Shown: positions 10,161 to 19,515 of the stretch, piece after piece | Numbering within the stretch: position 1 is the first letter of the stretch | How the letters are laid out: each line of letters opens with the position of its first letter | Assembly (NCBI RefSeq): GCF_011008935.1 | Contig: NZ_JAAIVJ010000012.1 | Span: 1 to 64,000, forward strand | Origin: Tabrizicola oligotrophica | GTDB lineage: Bacteria; Pseudomonadota; Alphaproteobacteria; Rhodobacterales; Rhodobacteraceae | DNA length: 64,000 nt | Reading direction: 5' to 3' | Program-made: the position numbers and the translations under genes | Notes under the pieces: generated by a model | Seen by the model: the letters and a program-made list of their open reading frames with translations, nothing else | The model's database searches: none | What the model was told of the DNA's origin: nothing

Positions 10161-11191
10161 CACCGCACCACAGCCTTGGGCTGTTGCTGGGTGATACAAT
10201 GCACCCCGCCGCCCCTAGCAAAAAGCTCGCGCGCATCTACCGGAACAACACGGCGACCCGGATAGGCTGCCGCAAGGATCTCCGCTGCACGGGCATCGGC
10301 GCGCGGTTCACCGAAAGCGCAGGCGATGACCGCGCCGTTGATGACCAGATGGTTCACATAGCTGTAATCGACAAAGCCATGCCCATCGCGCAGGGTATCG
10401 GGCGCAGGCAAGGCCATGATCTCAAGCTTTCGGCCCTTGGCATCGGTTTCGGCCTGCAACTGGGCGCGGATTGCCGCCATCACGGCATGATCGGGATGGT
10501 CGGGGCTTTGCTGATCGTGCAGCAGCACCTTGCCTGGCCCGGCAAAGGTGGCCACGATATCAACATGGCCGCGCGTGCCAAAGGTGTCATAATCGCGTGT
10601 CAGCCCCTTTGGCAGCCAGATCGCTTTTTCGGCGCCCAGTGTGCGGGCCATTTCGGCCTCGACCCGGCCCTTGTCGGCATGGGGGTTGCGGTCGGGGTCA
10701 AGCTGGACCGTTTCGGTCAACAGGATCGTGCCTTCGCCATCGACATGGATACCGCCGCCTTCGTTCACCAGAAGCGACGACACAACCGGCACACCCGCAA
10801 TCCCGGCGATAAACTGCGCCAGCCCGCGGTCATGGGTGGAGGAGGTCCACTCCCCACCCCCCCAGCCGTTGAAGATCCAATCCACCGCCGCCAAGCCGCC
10901 CCGCTCATCATGCACAAAGGTCGGCCCCGGATCGCGCATCCAGAAATCGTCGATCACCCGTTCGACAATCTCGATCCCGCTGCCCAGCATCTTGCGCGCC
11001 CGCGCGGTTTCCGAGGGGTCAACGATCATCGTTACCGGCTCAAATTCGGCGATGGCATGGGCAACGGCGGTCCAGGTGGCATAGCCTGCCTCCCGCTCGG
11101 TTACGGTTTCGCCAAGCGTCACGCCTTCGCGCGGAAAGGCCATCCAGATCCGGTCCTGCGGGGCAGTTTCAGCGGGCATGGTCCAGCGCAT
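10160..11191 (-). CDS. Agmatine deiminase / peptidyl-arginine deiminase family enzyme
   Basis: The 343-residue protein matches the guanidine-modifying family: WMAFPREG near the N terminus, DDFWMRDPGPTF, NEGGGIHVDGEGT, GHVDIVATF and the catalytic cysteine in GGGVHCITQQQP at the C terminus. Family members hydrolyse agmatine (or protein arginine in some bacteria) to the carbamoyl derivative and ammonia. It is first in a two-gene operon with the amidase, which could act on the N-carbamoyl product; that pairing is my inference, since N-carbamoylputrescine amidase is normally a nitrilase-type enzyme. Confidence 0.87.
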   Translation of the reverse strand: MRWTMPAETAPQDRIWMAFPREGVTLGETVTEREAGYATWTAVAHAIAEFEPVTMIVDPSETARARKMLGSGIEIVERVIDDFWMRDPGPTFVHDERGGLAAVDWIFNGWGGGEWTSSTHDRGLAQFIAGIAGVPVVSSLLVNEGGGIHVDGEGTILLTETVQLDPDRNPHADKGRVEAEMARTLGAEKAIWLPKGLTRDYDTFGTRGHVDIVATFAGPGKVLLHDQQSPDHPDHAVMAAIRAQLQAETDAKGRKLEIMALPAPDTLRDGHGFVDYSYVNHLVINGAVIACAFGEPRADARAAEILAAAYPGRRVVPVDARELFARGGGVHCITQQQPKAVVR

Positions 11192-11266
11192 GGTCGGTCC
11201 TTTGGCAAGAGGTCTGGCCAGAGGCTACGCGCAAATATGATCAAATTTCAAGCCCGGGCAGAAACT

Positions 11267-11298
11267 GGAATGGCCCCCAACGGCGTGGGGGCCATTCC
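11267..11298 (-). terminator. 12-bp perfect hairpin, probable clpB terminator
   Basis: GGAATGGCCCCC (11267-11278) and GGGGGCCATTCC (11287-11298) form a perfect 12-bp stem with an 8-base loop, five bases beyond the clpB stop. No long U-tract follows on the minus strand, so it may also act as an mRNA 3'-end stabiliser. Confidence 0.7.
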
Positions 11299-11302
11299 AA
11301 TG

Positions 11303-13918
11303 TTAGTGCACGACCGCTTCGCTGGGTCTCGTCCGCCGCGAGGCCGACACCCGGTCGCCGATCAGCAGACCATCCGGCCCGGCGCTGATCTTGATGGTCG
11401 AGCCATCCATCACATCGCCGGCAAGGATCATTTCCGCCAGCGGGTCCTGCAAATGGCGCTGGATCACCCGCTTCAGCGGCCGCGCCCCGAAGACCGGATC
11501 ATAGCCCTCATCCGCCAGCCAGGCGCGGGCGTCGGCGTCCAGCTCCAGCACCACCTTGCGCGCCGCGAGCCGTTTTTCCAGACGGCGAAGCTGGATCGTC
11601 ACGATGCCGTCCATGTCCGCGCGGTTCAGCCGGTCGAAGATGATCTGCTCGTCTAGACGGTTCAGGAACTCGGGGCGGAAGTGCAGCCGCACCGCCTCTT
11701 CCACCTCGCGCCGCGCCATGGCCGCGTCGGCCCCTTCGGGCAGTTCCGACAGCGCCCGCGCCCCGAGATTCGAGGTCAGGATGATCAGCGTCTGTTTGAA
11801 ATCCACCGTGCGGCCCTGACCATCGGTCAGGATGCCGTCATCCAGAACCTGAAGCAGCACGTTGAACACATCCGGATGGGCCTTTTCCACCTCGTCGAAC
11901 AGCACCACCTGATAGGGCCGGCGCCGCACCGCTTCGGTCAGCACCCCGCCTTCGTCATAGCCGACATAGCCGGGCGGGGCGCCGATCAGCCGGGCGACCG
12001 AGTGCTTTTCCATGAACTCGGACATGTCGATGCGGACCATGGCGTTCTCGTCGTCGAAAAGATAGGCGGCGACGGCCTTGGTCAGCTCGGTCTTGCCAAC
12101 GCCGGTCGGCCCGAGGAACAGGAAGCTGCCCAAGGGCCGCCCCTCGTCGTTCAGGCCCGCCCGCGCACGGCGCACGGCGTTCGACACCGCAACCACGGCG
12201 GCGTGTTGGCCGATGACCCGCTGACCCAGCTCCTCCTCCATGCGCAGCAGCTTCTCGCGCTCACCTTCCAGCATCTTCGAGGTGGGAATGCCGGTCCAGC
12301 GTTCCACCACTTCGGCAATCTGCTCCGGGCGGACGGCCTCGGCCACCAAAGCCTCACCCTCGCGGGTTTCGGCCTCGGCCAGCGATTTCTCCAGACCGGG
12401 GATACGGCCATATTGCAGCTCGCCCGCCTTGCCGAAATCGCCCTCGCGCTTGGCCTGCTCCAGTTCGGCGCGGGCGCGGTCAAGCTGCTCTTTCAGATCG
12501 CGCGCCGCTTCCAGCGAGTCGCGTTCCGACTGCCACTTGGCAGTCAGTTCCGCCGACTTCTGCTGCAAGTTGGCCAGTTCTTTTTCCAGACGCTCAAGCC
12601 GGTCCTTCGAGGCCGCATCGTCCTCTTTCTTCAGCGCCTCAGCCTCGATCTGCAATTGCAGGATCTGCCGGTCCAGCGCATCCAGCTCCTCGGGCTTGGA
12701 ATCAACCTCCATGCGCAACCGGCTGGCGGCCTCGTCCATCAGGTCGATGGCCTTGTCGGGCAGGAAACGGTCGGTGATGTAGCGGTGCGACAGCGTCGCC
12801 GCCGCGACCAAGGCCGAGTCGGCGATCCGCACGCCATGGTGCAGCTCATACTTTTCCTTGATGCCGCGCAGGATCGAGATGGTGTCTTCCACCGTCGGCT
12901 CGTTTACCATCACCGGCTGGAAGCGGCGGGCAAGGGCGGCGTCCTTTTCCACATACTTGCGGTATTCATCCAGCGTGGTCGCGCCAACGCAATGCAACTC
13001 CCCCCGCGCCAGTGCCGGCTTGATGAGGTTGGCCGCATCCATCGCGCCATCCGACTTGCCCGCGCCGACCAGCGTATGCATCTCGTCGATGAACAGGATG
13101 ATCTCGCCTTCCGCCGATGTCACCTCATGCAGAACAGCCTTCAGGCGTTCCTCGAACTCGCCGCGATACTTGGCACCCGCAATCAGAGCGCCCATGTCCA
13201 GCGCCATCAGCTTCTTGTTGCGCAGGGATTCCGGCACGTCGCCGTTCACGATGCGCAGGGCAAGGCCCTCGGCAATCGCGGTCTTGCCGACGCCCGGCTC
13301 GCCGATCAGCACGGGGTTGTTCTTGGTCCGCCGGCTCAGCACCTGCATCGCGCGGCGAATCTCCTCGTCGCGCCCGATGATCGGGTCGATCTTGCCGGAG
13401 GCCGCCGCTTCGGTCAGGTCGCGGGCGTATTTCTTCAGCGCCTCCATCGCGTCCTCGGCGCTCGCGCTGTCGGCGGTGCGGCCCTTGCGAATCTCGTTGA
13501 TCGCGGCGTTCAGCCCTTGGGCGTTCACCGCCCCGGCCGTCAGCGCATCCCGCGCCCTTGTGTTGACCAAGGCGAGCGCGGTCAGCAGCCGCTCGACCGG
13601 AACAAAGCTGTCCCCGGCCTTCTTGGCCACGGCTTCCGCTTCATCCAGCACGCGCACCAGCGATGGATCGACATAGGAGTTGCCGTCGCCCCCCGTCACC
13701 TTGGGCAGCTTGGCAATCGAGGCATTGATGGCCTCGTTCACCCGCTCCGGGCTGCCACCCGCCTTGCGGATCAGGTTCGAGGCAAGACCCTGATCGTCAT
13801 CCATCAGGGCTTTCAGCAAGTGGTCGGGCAGCACCCGCTGGTGATCTTCCCGCATGGCAATGGTTTGCGCGGCCTGAACGAACCCGCGCGACCGCTCCGT
13901 GAATTTGTCCAAATTCAT
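11303..13918 (-). CDS. clpB: ClpB disaggregase chaperone
   Basis: The 871-residue AAA+ protein has the full ClpB architecture: N domain (starting [17 protein letters not shown]), NBD1 with Walker [16 protein letters not shown] (about residue 205), the long coiled-coil middle domain (about 400-530), NBD2 with Walker [16 protein letters not shown] (about 605) and the C-terminal small domain. The hexamer works with DnaK to pull proteins out of aggregates. The start is supported by AGGAG eight bases upstream. I could not find a convincing heat-shock promoter in the upstream gap. Confidence 0.97.
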   Translation of the reverse strand: MNLDKFTERSRGFVQAAQTIAMREDHQRVLPDHLLKALMDDDQGLASNLIRKAGGSPERVNEAINASIAKLPKVTGGDGNSYVDPSLVRVLDEAEAVAKKAGDSFVPVERLLTALALVNTRARDALTAGAVNAQGLNAAINEIRKGRTADSASAEDAMEALKKYARDLTEAAASGKIDPIIGRDEEIRRAMQVLSRRTKNNPVLIGEPGVGKTAIAEGLALRIVNGDVPESLRNKKLMALDMGALIAGAKYRGEFEERLKAVLHEVTSAEGEIILFIDEMHTLVGAGKSDGAMDAANLIKPALARGELHCVGATTLDEYRKYVEKDAALARRFQPVMVNEPTVEDTISILRGIKEKYELHHGVRIADSALVAAATLSHRYITDRFLPDKAIDLMDEAASRLRMEVDSKPEELDALDRQILQLQIEAEALKKEDDAASKDRLERLEKELANLQQKSAELTAKWQSERDSLEAARDLKEQLDRARAELEQAKREGDFGKAGELQYGRIPGLEKSLAEAETREGEALVAEAVRPEQIAEVVERWTGIPTSKMLEGEREKLLRMEEELGQRVIGQHAAVVAVSNAVRRARAGLNDEGRPLGSFLFLGPTGVGKTELTKAVAAYLFDDENAMVRIDMSEFMEKHSVARLIGAPPGYVGYDEGGVLTEAVRRRPYQVVLFDEVEKAHPDVFNVLLQVLDDGILTDGQGRTVDFKQTLIILTSNLGARALSELPEGADAAMARREVEEAVRLHFRPEFLNRLDEQIIFDRLNRADMDGIVTIQLRRLEKRLAARKVVLELDADARAWLADEGYDPVFGARPLKRVIQRHLQDPLAEMILAGDVMDGSTIKISAGPDGLLIGDRVSASRRTRPSEAVVH

Positions 13919-14222
13919 CGGTCATCTCCTCTGAAAAGCGCCGTTGCGGTGCCCGGAACTCCAGCACAGCCGCTCTGGCCTTGAGGCTAACTTGGGGAGG
14001 CCTCCGGGTTTTTGCAATGGGCCGCCAAATCGGGCTGGGTCGATTCTGTTGCGACATTTTGCCGAGGGATTTCCGCCGATGGCAGGGTCTTGCCGGATCA
14101 GGGCCGGGTCACGCCGGGCTTCCGCCGAACAGGGCGTCCGGTATCGGCGTCTTGTCGCCACTCCCGATTGCAGGCCGCCCTGCCCGCGCGCCTGATCGCG
14201 GACCAATTTCAGGAGCACACCG
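13919..14222. other. Divergent intergenic region clpB / small hypothetical gene
   Basis: This 304-base stretch separates the minus-strand clpB from a plus-strand small gene. It should contain the clpB promoter, but no close match to the alphaproteobacterial RpoH consensus was found by eye. Several overlapping frames are open, as expected at this GC content, and none looks like a protein. I see no RNA gene here. Confidence 0.5.
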
Positions 14223-14600
14223 ATGATCGAAACCCTGCACCCAGTCCTGCCCAAGACCCCCGTTCTGGGGCTGCGCCTGCATGTCGGGCGGTCAGGCCTA
14301 TGCATCGGCGATCCGGCAAGCTTGCGGCTGACAGAGACCGGCGAGGTGACACTGCTGGCCGAGGTGACGCGGCGCTATCTTGGGCTTTTTCCCTACCGGC
14401 AAGAGGCGGCGCTCGGCCATCTTGGTCCCGTGGTTGCCCGCATTCTGGCCCCTGCCATCCGGCAAGGCGCACCGATGCGGGTGCGAATCGTCGGTCTCAC
14501 GCCCGAGCATCTCTGCGGCTCGCAAGGCCCCGAGGTCTATGTTTCGATCTGGGCCGACCCCTTGGTTTTGCGGCCTTTGCCGCCGCGACCCCTGCAATAG
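14223..14600 (+). CDS. Small conserved-looking hypothetical protein
   Basis: The 125-residue frame starts at an ATG preceded by AGGAG about eight bases upstream. The product is mixed alpha/beta with no signal peptide or membrane segment; a stretch MRVRIVGLTPEHLCG near residue 80 stands out, but I do not recognise the family. It lies alone between clpB (divergent) and the iol operon (71 bases downstream, same strand). It could be in the iol transcript, although the AT-rich promoter-like gap argues for an independent unit. Confidence 0.55.
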   Translation: MIETLHPVLPKTPVLGLRLHVGRSGLCIGDPASLRLTETGEVTLLAEVTRRYLGLFPYRQEAALGHLGPVVARILAPAIRQGAPMRVRIVGLTPEHLCGSQGPEVYVSIWADPLVLRPLPPRPLQ

Positions 14601-14628
14601 AAAGAACTCTTCCATTCCGACGCAAAAT

Positions 14629-14642
14629 AGAATATTTATTCC
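14629..14642 (+). promoter_or_regulatory. Candidate IolR-type operator upstream of iolC
   Basis: The sequence AGAA-TATTTA-TTCC matches, at 7 of 8 fixed positions, the GGAA-N6-TTCC motif described for the RpiR-family repressor IolR in rhizobia. It sits in an AT-rich island 30 bases before the iolC start. No iolR gene lies in this window, so the regulator would be encoded elsewhere. Confidence 0.45.
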
Positions 14643-14671
14643 AATAACGCGCGCCGGCTTTGGAGGACACC

Positions 14672-16579
14672 ATGAAACCGCTCGACGTCATCACCATCGG
14701 CCGCGCCTCGGTCGACCTTTACGGCGCGCAGGTGGGCGGGCGGCTGGAGGACATGGCCTCGTTCCAGAAATACATCGGCGGCAGCCCCTGCAACATGGCC
14801 GCCGGTACCGCGCGGCTGGGGTTGAAGTCGGCGCTCATCACCCGCGTCGGCGACGAGCACATGGGCCGCTTCATCCGCGAGGAACTGGCGCGCGAGGGCG
14901 TGAACGTCGAGGGCGTCATCACCGACAAGGAGCGTCTGACGGCGCTGGTTCTCTTGGGCATCCGCGATGAAAAGCAGTTTCCGCTGATCTTCTACCGCGA
15001 AAATTGCGCCGACATGGCGCTGTGCGAAGATGACATTGACGAAGGTTTCATCGCCTCGGCCCGCTCGGTCGTCGCCACCGGCACCCACCTGTCGCACGCC
15101 CGCACCGAGGCGGCGGTGATGAAGGCTTTGACGCTGGCCCGCAAGCACGGGCTGCAAACCGCATTGGACATCGACTATCGCCCGAACCTCTGGGGCCTCG
15201 CCGGCCATGGCGATGGCGAAAGCCGGTTCATCGAATCCGCCGCCGTCACCGCCAAGCTGCAATCCACCCTGCATTTGTTTGACCTGATCGTTGGCACCGA
15301 GGAAGAATTCCACATCGCCGGTGGCACCACCGACACCATCGCCGCCCTGCGCGCCGTCCGCGCCGTGTCCAAGGCCACGCTGGTCTGCAAGCGCGGCCCG
15401 ATGGGGGCTGCGGCCTTCACCGGCGCCATCCCCGACACGCTGGACGAAGGCCAATCCGGCCCCGGCTTCCCGATCGAGGTGTTCAACGTCCTTGGCGCGG
15501 GCGATGGCTTCATGTCCGGCCTGATCAAGGGCTGGCTCGACGGCGAGCCTTGGCCCGTGGCGCTGAAATACGCCAACGCCTGCGGCGCCTTCGCGGTCAG
15601 CCGCCACGGCTGCACTCCGGCCTATCCCTCGTGGGAGGAGCTGCAATTCTTCCTGAACCGCGGCGTTGTCACCAAGGCCCTGCGCAAGGATGCCGCGCTG
15701 GAGCAGGTGCATTGGGCGACCAACCGGCACAAGGACTGGTCCACCATGCGGGTTTTCGCCTTTGACCACCGCATGCAGCTTGAGGCGATGGAAGGCGCCA
15801 CCCCCGCCAAGATCGGCACCTTCAAGGAGCTGTGCCTGAAAGCCGCCCTGCAAGTCTCCGGTGGCCGCGCCGGTTATGGCATCCTCTGCGACTCGCGCCT
15901 TGGCCGCGACGCGCTTTACGCCGCCGCCGGCACCGGCCTGTGGATCGGGCATCCGGTGGAGTGGCCCGGCTCGCGCCCCTTGACGCTGGAGCCCGAGATC
16001 GGCCCCGATTTCGGCGGTCTGTCGGAGTGGCCCTTGGAGCACGTGGTCAAGGTGCTGTGCTTCTACCATCCGGACGACGACGCGGAAACCAAGGCGAAAC
16101 AGGAAGACACCGTGCTGCGCCTGTTCCACGCCTGCCGCCGCAACCGGCTGGAAATGCTGCTGGAAATCATCCCGTCCAAGGTGGCCCCGGTGAATGACAC
16201 CACCAGCGCCGAGGTCATCAACCGCTTCTACGATCTGGGCGTCTACCCCGACTGGTGGAAGCTGGAACCCTTTGCGACGAATGCCGCCTACGAGGCCGCC
16301 TGCGCCGCCATCACCGCCCGCGACCCGCATGTGCGCGGCATCGTCGTGCTGGGGCTGGACGCGACCGAAGACAGCCTTGCCGCCTCGCTTCAGCTTGCCG
16401 CCCGGCATGATCTGGTCAAAGGTTTCGCCATCGGCCGCACCATCTTCGGCGATGCCGCCCGGGGCTGGCTGGCCGGAAAACTGACTGATGCTCAGGCCGT
16501 GCAGGACATGGCCGCCAAATACGCCCGCCTCTGCCAGATCTGGGACAAGGCCCGCGCCGCCAAGGAGATTGCCGCATGA
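14672..16579 (+). CDS. iolC: 5-dehydro-2-deoxygluconokinase fused to a DUF2090 domain
   Basis: The 635-residue protein has an N-terminal PfkB sugar kinase (about residues 1-325; DVITIGRASVDLYG at the start and the catalytic NVLGAGDGFMSGL) and a C-terminal DUF2090 domain of about 300 residues, the usual fused form in alphaproteobacteria. It phosphorylates 5-dehydro-2-deoxy-D-gluconate in inositol breakdown; the DUF2090 part is aldolase-like and may perform the following IolJ-type cleavage. GGAGG six bases before the ATG fixes the start. The stop overlaps iolD (ATGA). Confidence 0.93.
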   Translation: MKPLDVITIGRASVDLYGAQVGGRLEDMASFQKYIGGSPCNMAAGTARLGLKSALITRVGDEHMGRFIREELAREGVNVEGVITDKERLTALVLLGIRDEKQFPLIFYRENCADMALCEDDIDEGFIASARSVVATGTHLSHARTEAAVMKALTLARKHGLQTALDIDYRPNLWGLAGHGDGESRFIESAAVTAKLQSTLHLFDLIVGTEEEFHIAGGTTDTIAALRAVRAVSKATLVCKRGPMGAAAFTGAIPDTLDEGQSGPGFPIEVFNVLGAGDGFMSGLIKGWLDGEPWPVALKYANACGAFAVSRHGCTPAYPSWEELQFFLNRGVVTKALRKDAALEQVHWATNRHKDWSTMRVFAFDHRMQLEAMEGATPAKIGTFKELCLKAALQVSGGRAGYGILCDSRLGRDALYAAAGTGLWIGHPVEWPGSRPLTLEPEIGPDFGGLSEWPLEHVVKVLCFYHPDDDAETKAKQEDTVLRLFHACRRNRLEMLLEIIPSKVAPVNDTTSAEVINRFYDLGVYPDWWKLEPFATNAAYEAACAAITARDPHVRGIVVLGLDATEDSLAASLQLAARHDLVKGFAIGRTIFGDAARGWLAGKLTDAQAVQDMAAKYARLCQIWDKARAAKEIAA

Positions 16580-18402
16580 CAACCGTTCGTTTGACGGCCG
16601 CTCAGGCCATGGTGAAATGGCTTTCCGTGCAGATGACCGCCGACGGCCATCGCTTCATCGAAGGTGTCTGGGGCATCTTCGGCCACGGCAACGTGGCGGG
16701 TCTGGGCGAGGCGCTGCACGGCATCAAGGATGTGCTGCCGACATGGCGCGGCCATAACGAGCAGACCATGGCCCATGCCGCCATCGCCTTTGCCAAGACC
16801 CACAAGCGCCAGCGCGCCATGGCCGTCACCTCCTCCATCGGCCCGGGGGCGACCAACATGGTCACGGCTGCAGCTTTGGCCCATGTGAACCGCCTGCCGG
16901 TGCTGTTCATTCCGGGTGATGTGTTCGCCAACCGCGCGCCCGATCCGGTGCTGCAGCAGATCGAGGATTTCGATGATGCCACCGTGTCGGCGAACGATTG
17001 CTTCCGCCCGGTGGTCCGTCATTTCGACCGCATTTCACGCCCCGAACACATTCTTACCGCCCTGCCCCGCGCCTTGCGGGTGATGACCGATCCGGCCAAT
17101 TGCGGCCCGGTCTGTCTGGCCTTCTGTCAGGATACCCAGGCCGAGGCCTATGATTATCCGGTCGAATTCTTCACGCCAAAAGTCTGGCACATCCGCCGCC
17201 CGGAACCCGATCAGCGCGAACTGGCCGAGGCAGTGGCCGCGATCAAGGCGGCAAAAAAGCCGCTGATCGTCACCGGCGGCGGGGTGATCTATTCGGGCGC
17301 CGAGGCGACGCTGCGCGACTTTGCGGTGAAGCATAATATCCCCATGGTCGAAACCCAGGCCGGCAAGGGTGCCGTGGATTGGGAGGAGAAACTCCACTTC
17401 GGCTCTCCCGGCGTGACCGGCACCGGCTGCGGCAACAAGCTGGCCGCCGAGGCCGATCTGGTGATCGGTGTCGGCACCCGGTTTCAGGATTTCACCACCG
17501 GGTCGTGGACGGTGTTTTCCGCGCCCGGCCGCAAGCTGCTGTCGATCAACATCCACGGCTATGACGCCGCCAAGCGCGGGGCGCAGGCGCTGGTTTCCGA
17601 TGCCAGGGTGGCGCTGGAAAAGATCGGCGCAGCCCTTGGCGACCATCGCTTTGCCGACCCCGATTTCGCAGCGCGGGACCAGTGGTTCCAGACCACCGAC
17701 GCCCTGACCGCCGCCCCGAACGGCGCGGGCCTGCCCACCGACGCGCAAGTCATCGGCGCGGTGCAGCGCAACACGGGCAAGCAATCGGTCGTGATGTCCG
17801 CCGCCGGCACCATGCCCGGCGCGCTGCATGTACTGTGGCGCGCGGCGGCGGGCGGCTATCACATGGAATACGGCTTTTCCTGCATGGGATACGAGCTCGC
17901 CGGCGCCATGGGCATCAAGATGGCGGCCCCGGAAAAGGACGTGGTCTGCATGGTGGGCGACGGCAGCTACATGATGGCCAACAGCGAGCTGGCAACCGCG
18001 GTGATGATGGGCATTCCCTTCACCGTGATCCTGACCGACAACCGCGGCTACGGCTGCATCAACCGGCTGCAAAAGGGCACCGGCGGGGCGGCGTTCAACA
18101 ACATGCTGGACGACAGCTTCCATGTGAACCCGGCCAACATCGACTTTGCGGCGCATGCCCGCTCGATGGGGGCGATTGTGGTTAAAGTAGGCTCTATCGC
18201 CCAGTTAGAAACGGAAATGCAGGCCGCCAAAGCCGCGAAATTGCCCACTGTCATCCTGATCGACACCGATCCGGCCCCCGGCACCGGCGCGGGTGGCACC
18301 TGGTGGGACGTGGCCGTGCCCGAGGTCTCGACCCGGAAGGAAGTGAACGAGGCCCGCGAGGGTTATGAGAAAGCAACCCGCCGTCAGTGGCTGGTGAATT
18401 AA
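16576..18402 (+). CDS. iolD: 3D-(3,5/4)-trihydroxycyclohexane-1,2-dione hydrolase
   Basis: The 608-residue thiamine-diphosphate enzyme has N-terminal pyrimidine-binding, central, and C-terminal PP-binding domains; the ThDP motif GDGSYMMANSELATAV with downstream TDNRGYGCIN is clear near residue 460. IolD hydrolytically opens the cyclic diketone to 5-deoxy-glucuronate. It is coupled to iolC by ATGA and followed 12 bases later by iolE. Length and motif order are normal for the family. Confidence 0.95.
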   Translation: MTTVRLTAAQAMVKWLSVQMTADGHRFIEGVWGIFGHGNVAGLGEALHGIKDVLPTWRGHNEQTMAHAAIAFAKTHKRQRAMAVTSSIGPGATNMVTAAALAHVNRLPVLFIPGDVFANRAPDPVLQQIEDFDDATVSANDCFRPVVRHFDRISRPEHILTALPRALRVMTDPANCGPVCLAFCQDTQAEAYDYPVEFFTPKVWHIRRPEPDQRELAEAVAAIKAAKKPLIVTGGGVIYSGAEATLRDFAVKHNIPMVETQAGKGAVDWEEKLHFGSPGVTGTGCGNKLAAEADLVIGVGTRFQDFTTGSWTVFSAPGRKLLSINIHGYDAAKRGAQALVSDARVALEKIGAALGDHRFADPDFAARDQWFQTTDALTAAPNGAGLPTDAQVIGAVQRNTGKQSVVMSAAGTMPGALHVLWRAAAGGYHMEYGFSCMGYELAGAMGIKMAAPEKDVVCMVGDGSYMMANSELATAVMMGIPFTVILTDNRGYGCINRLQKGTGGAAFNNMLDDSFHVNPANIDFAAHARSMGAIVVKVGSIAQLETEMQAAKAAKLPTVILIDTDPAPGTGAGGTWWDVAVPEVSTRKEVNEAREGYEKATRRQWLVN

Positions 18403-18413
18403 GGTAAACGACC

Positions 18414-19316
18414 ATGATCCAATTCGGAACCAACCCCATCGCGTGGGCCAATGACGACGACCAGTCGATTGGCGCCGATATCCCCACCGCCCGTATCCTT
18501 GACGAAGCGGGCCGCCAGATCGGCTTTGACGGCATCGAGAACGGCCACCGCTGGCCGGATGAGCCCGAGGCTCTGCGGGCGCTGCTGGCCGAGTATGGTC
18601 TGAAATTCATCTCGGGCTGGTATTCGACCGAACTCCTGACCCGCTCGATCGAGGACGAGATCAAGAATTGCCAGCACCACCTTGCCAAGCTGAAGCACAA
18701 TGGTTGCAAGGTGATGATCGTCTGCGAAACCTCGAACGCCATTCACGGCGATGCGAAAAAGCCGGTCAATGACCGTGCCCGCCTGACCCCCGCCGAAATG
18801 GTCGAGTTCGGCAAGAAGCTGGAGGCCTTCGCGGCCTACCTCGCCGGCCAAGGCGTGACGCTGGTCTACCATCACCACATGGGCACCATCGTGGAAAGCC
18901 CGGAAGAAATCGACGCCCTGATGGCCGCCACCGGCCCGCATACCCATCTGCTGTTCGACGCGGGCCACTGTGCCTTTGGCGGCGGCGATCCGGTGGCGGT
19001 GCTGACCAGACACGCGCCCCGCGTGCGGCATTTCCACGCCAAGAACATCCGCCCCACGATTACCGCCAAGGTGCGCACCGAGGGCTGGTCCTTCCTGCAA
19101 GGCGTGGTCGGCGGCGCCTTCACCGTTCCGGGCGATCAGGAGGGCGGGGTGGATTTCGGCCCGCTGCTGAAGATCCTTGCGGCCAACAGCTACGACGGCT
19201 GGATCGTGATCGAGGCCGAGCAAGACCCCAAGGTCCGCAACCCGCTTCTGTATCAAACGCTGGGTCTGGCGACCCTCAAGCGGCTGGCCAAAGAGGCCGG
19301 GCTTGTAAAGGCCTGA
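18414..19316 (+). CDS. iolE: Myo-inosose-2 dehydratase
   Basis: The 300-residue TIM-barrel protein of the xylose-isomerase-like family shows GTNPIAWANDD at its start, the metal-binding YHHHMGTIVES and FDAGHCAFGGGDP stretches, and a late EAEQDP motif. It dehydrates 2-keto-myo-inositol to 3D-(3,5/4)-trihydroxycyclohexane-1,2-dione, the IolD substrate. It sits between iolD and a 57-residue membrane protein in the same operon. Confidence 0.95.
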   Translation: MIQFGTNPIAWANDDDQSIGADIPTARILDEAGRQIGFDGIENGHRWPDEPEALRALLAEYGLKFISGWYSTELLTRSIEDEIKNCQHHLAKLKHNGCKVMIVCETSNAIHGDAKKPVNDRARLTPAEMVEFGKKLEAFAAYLAGQGVTLVYHHHMGTIVESPEEIDALMAATGPHTHLLFDAGHCAFGGGDPVAVLTRHAPRVRHFHAKNIRPTITAKVRTEGWSFLQGVVGGAFTVPGDQEGGVDFGPLLKILAANSYDGWIVIEAEQDPKVRNPLLYQTLGLATLKRLAKEAGLVKA

Positions 19317-19341
19317 AACGGGGCGCAAAGCTGGGGCCATC

Positions 19342-19515
19342 ATGCTCAATCCTGACTGGCCCCTCGCCCTCCGCCTTCTCATCGTGGCCGCCCCCATGGC
19401 CGCCGCGATCTGGTTCTTCTCCACCGGCTCCGTCGCCTTCGGGGCCGTCTTCACCGCGCTGACCGGCTACGCCTTCAACGCGCTTTTCATGGCTTACCCC
19501 GGAGGCCGAAAATGA
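19342..19515 (+). CDS. 57-residue membrane protein embedded in the iol operon
   Basis: This gene is short enough to be missed by a 60-residue cutoff. The ATG at 19342 opens 57 codons ending in a TGA at 19513-19515 that overlaps the iolB start (ATGA). Two hydrophobic segments (about residues 8-26 and 31-51) are joined by a short STGS turn, suggesting a helical hairpin in the inner membrane with a basic tail ending GGRK. The 25-base spacing to iolE and the coupling to iolB argue that it is expressed. I do not recognise a family. Confidence 0.6.
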   Translation: MLNPDWPLALRLLIVAAPMAAAIWFFSTGSVAFGAVFTALTGYAFNALFMAYPGGRK

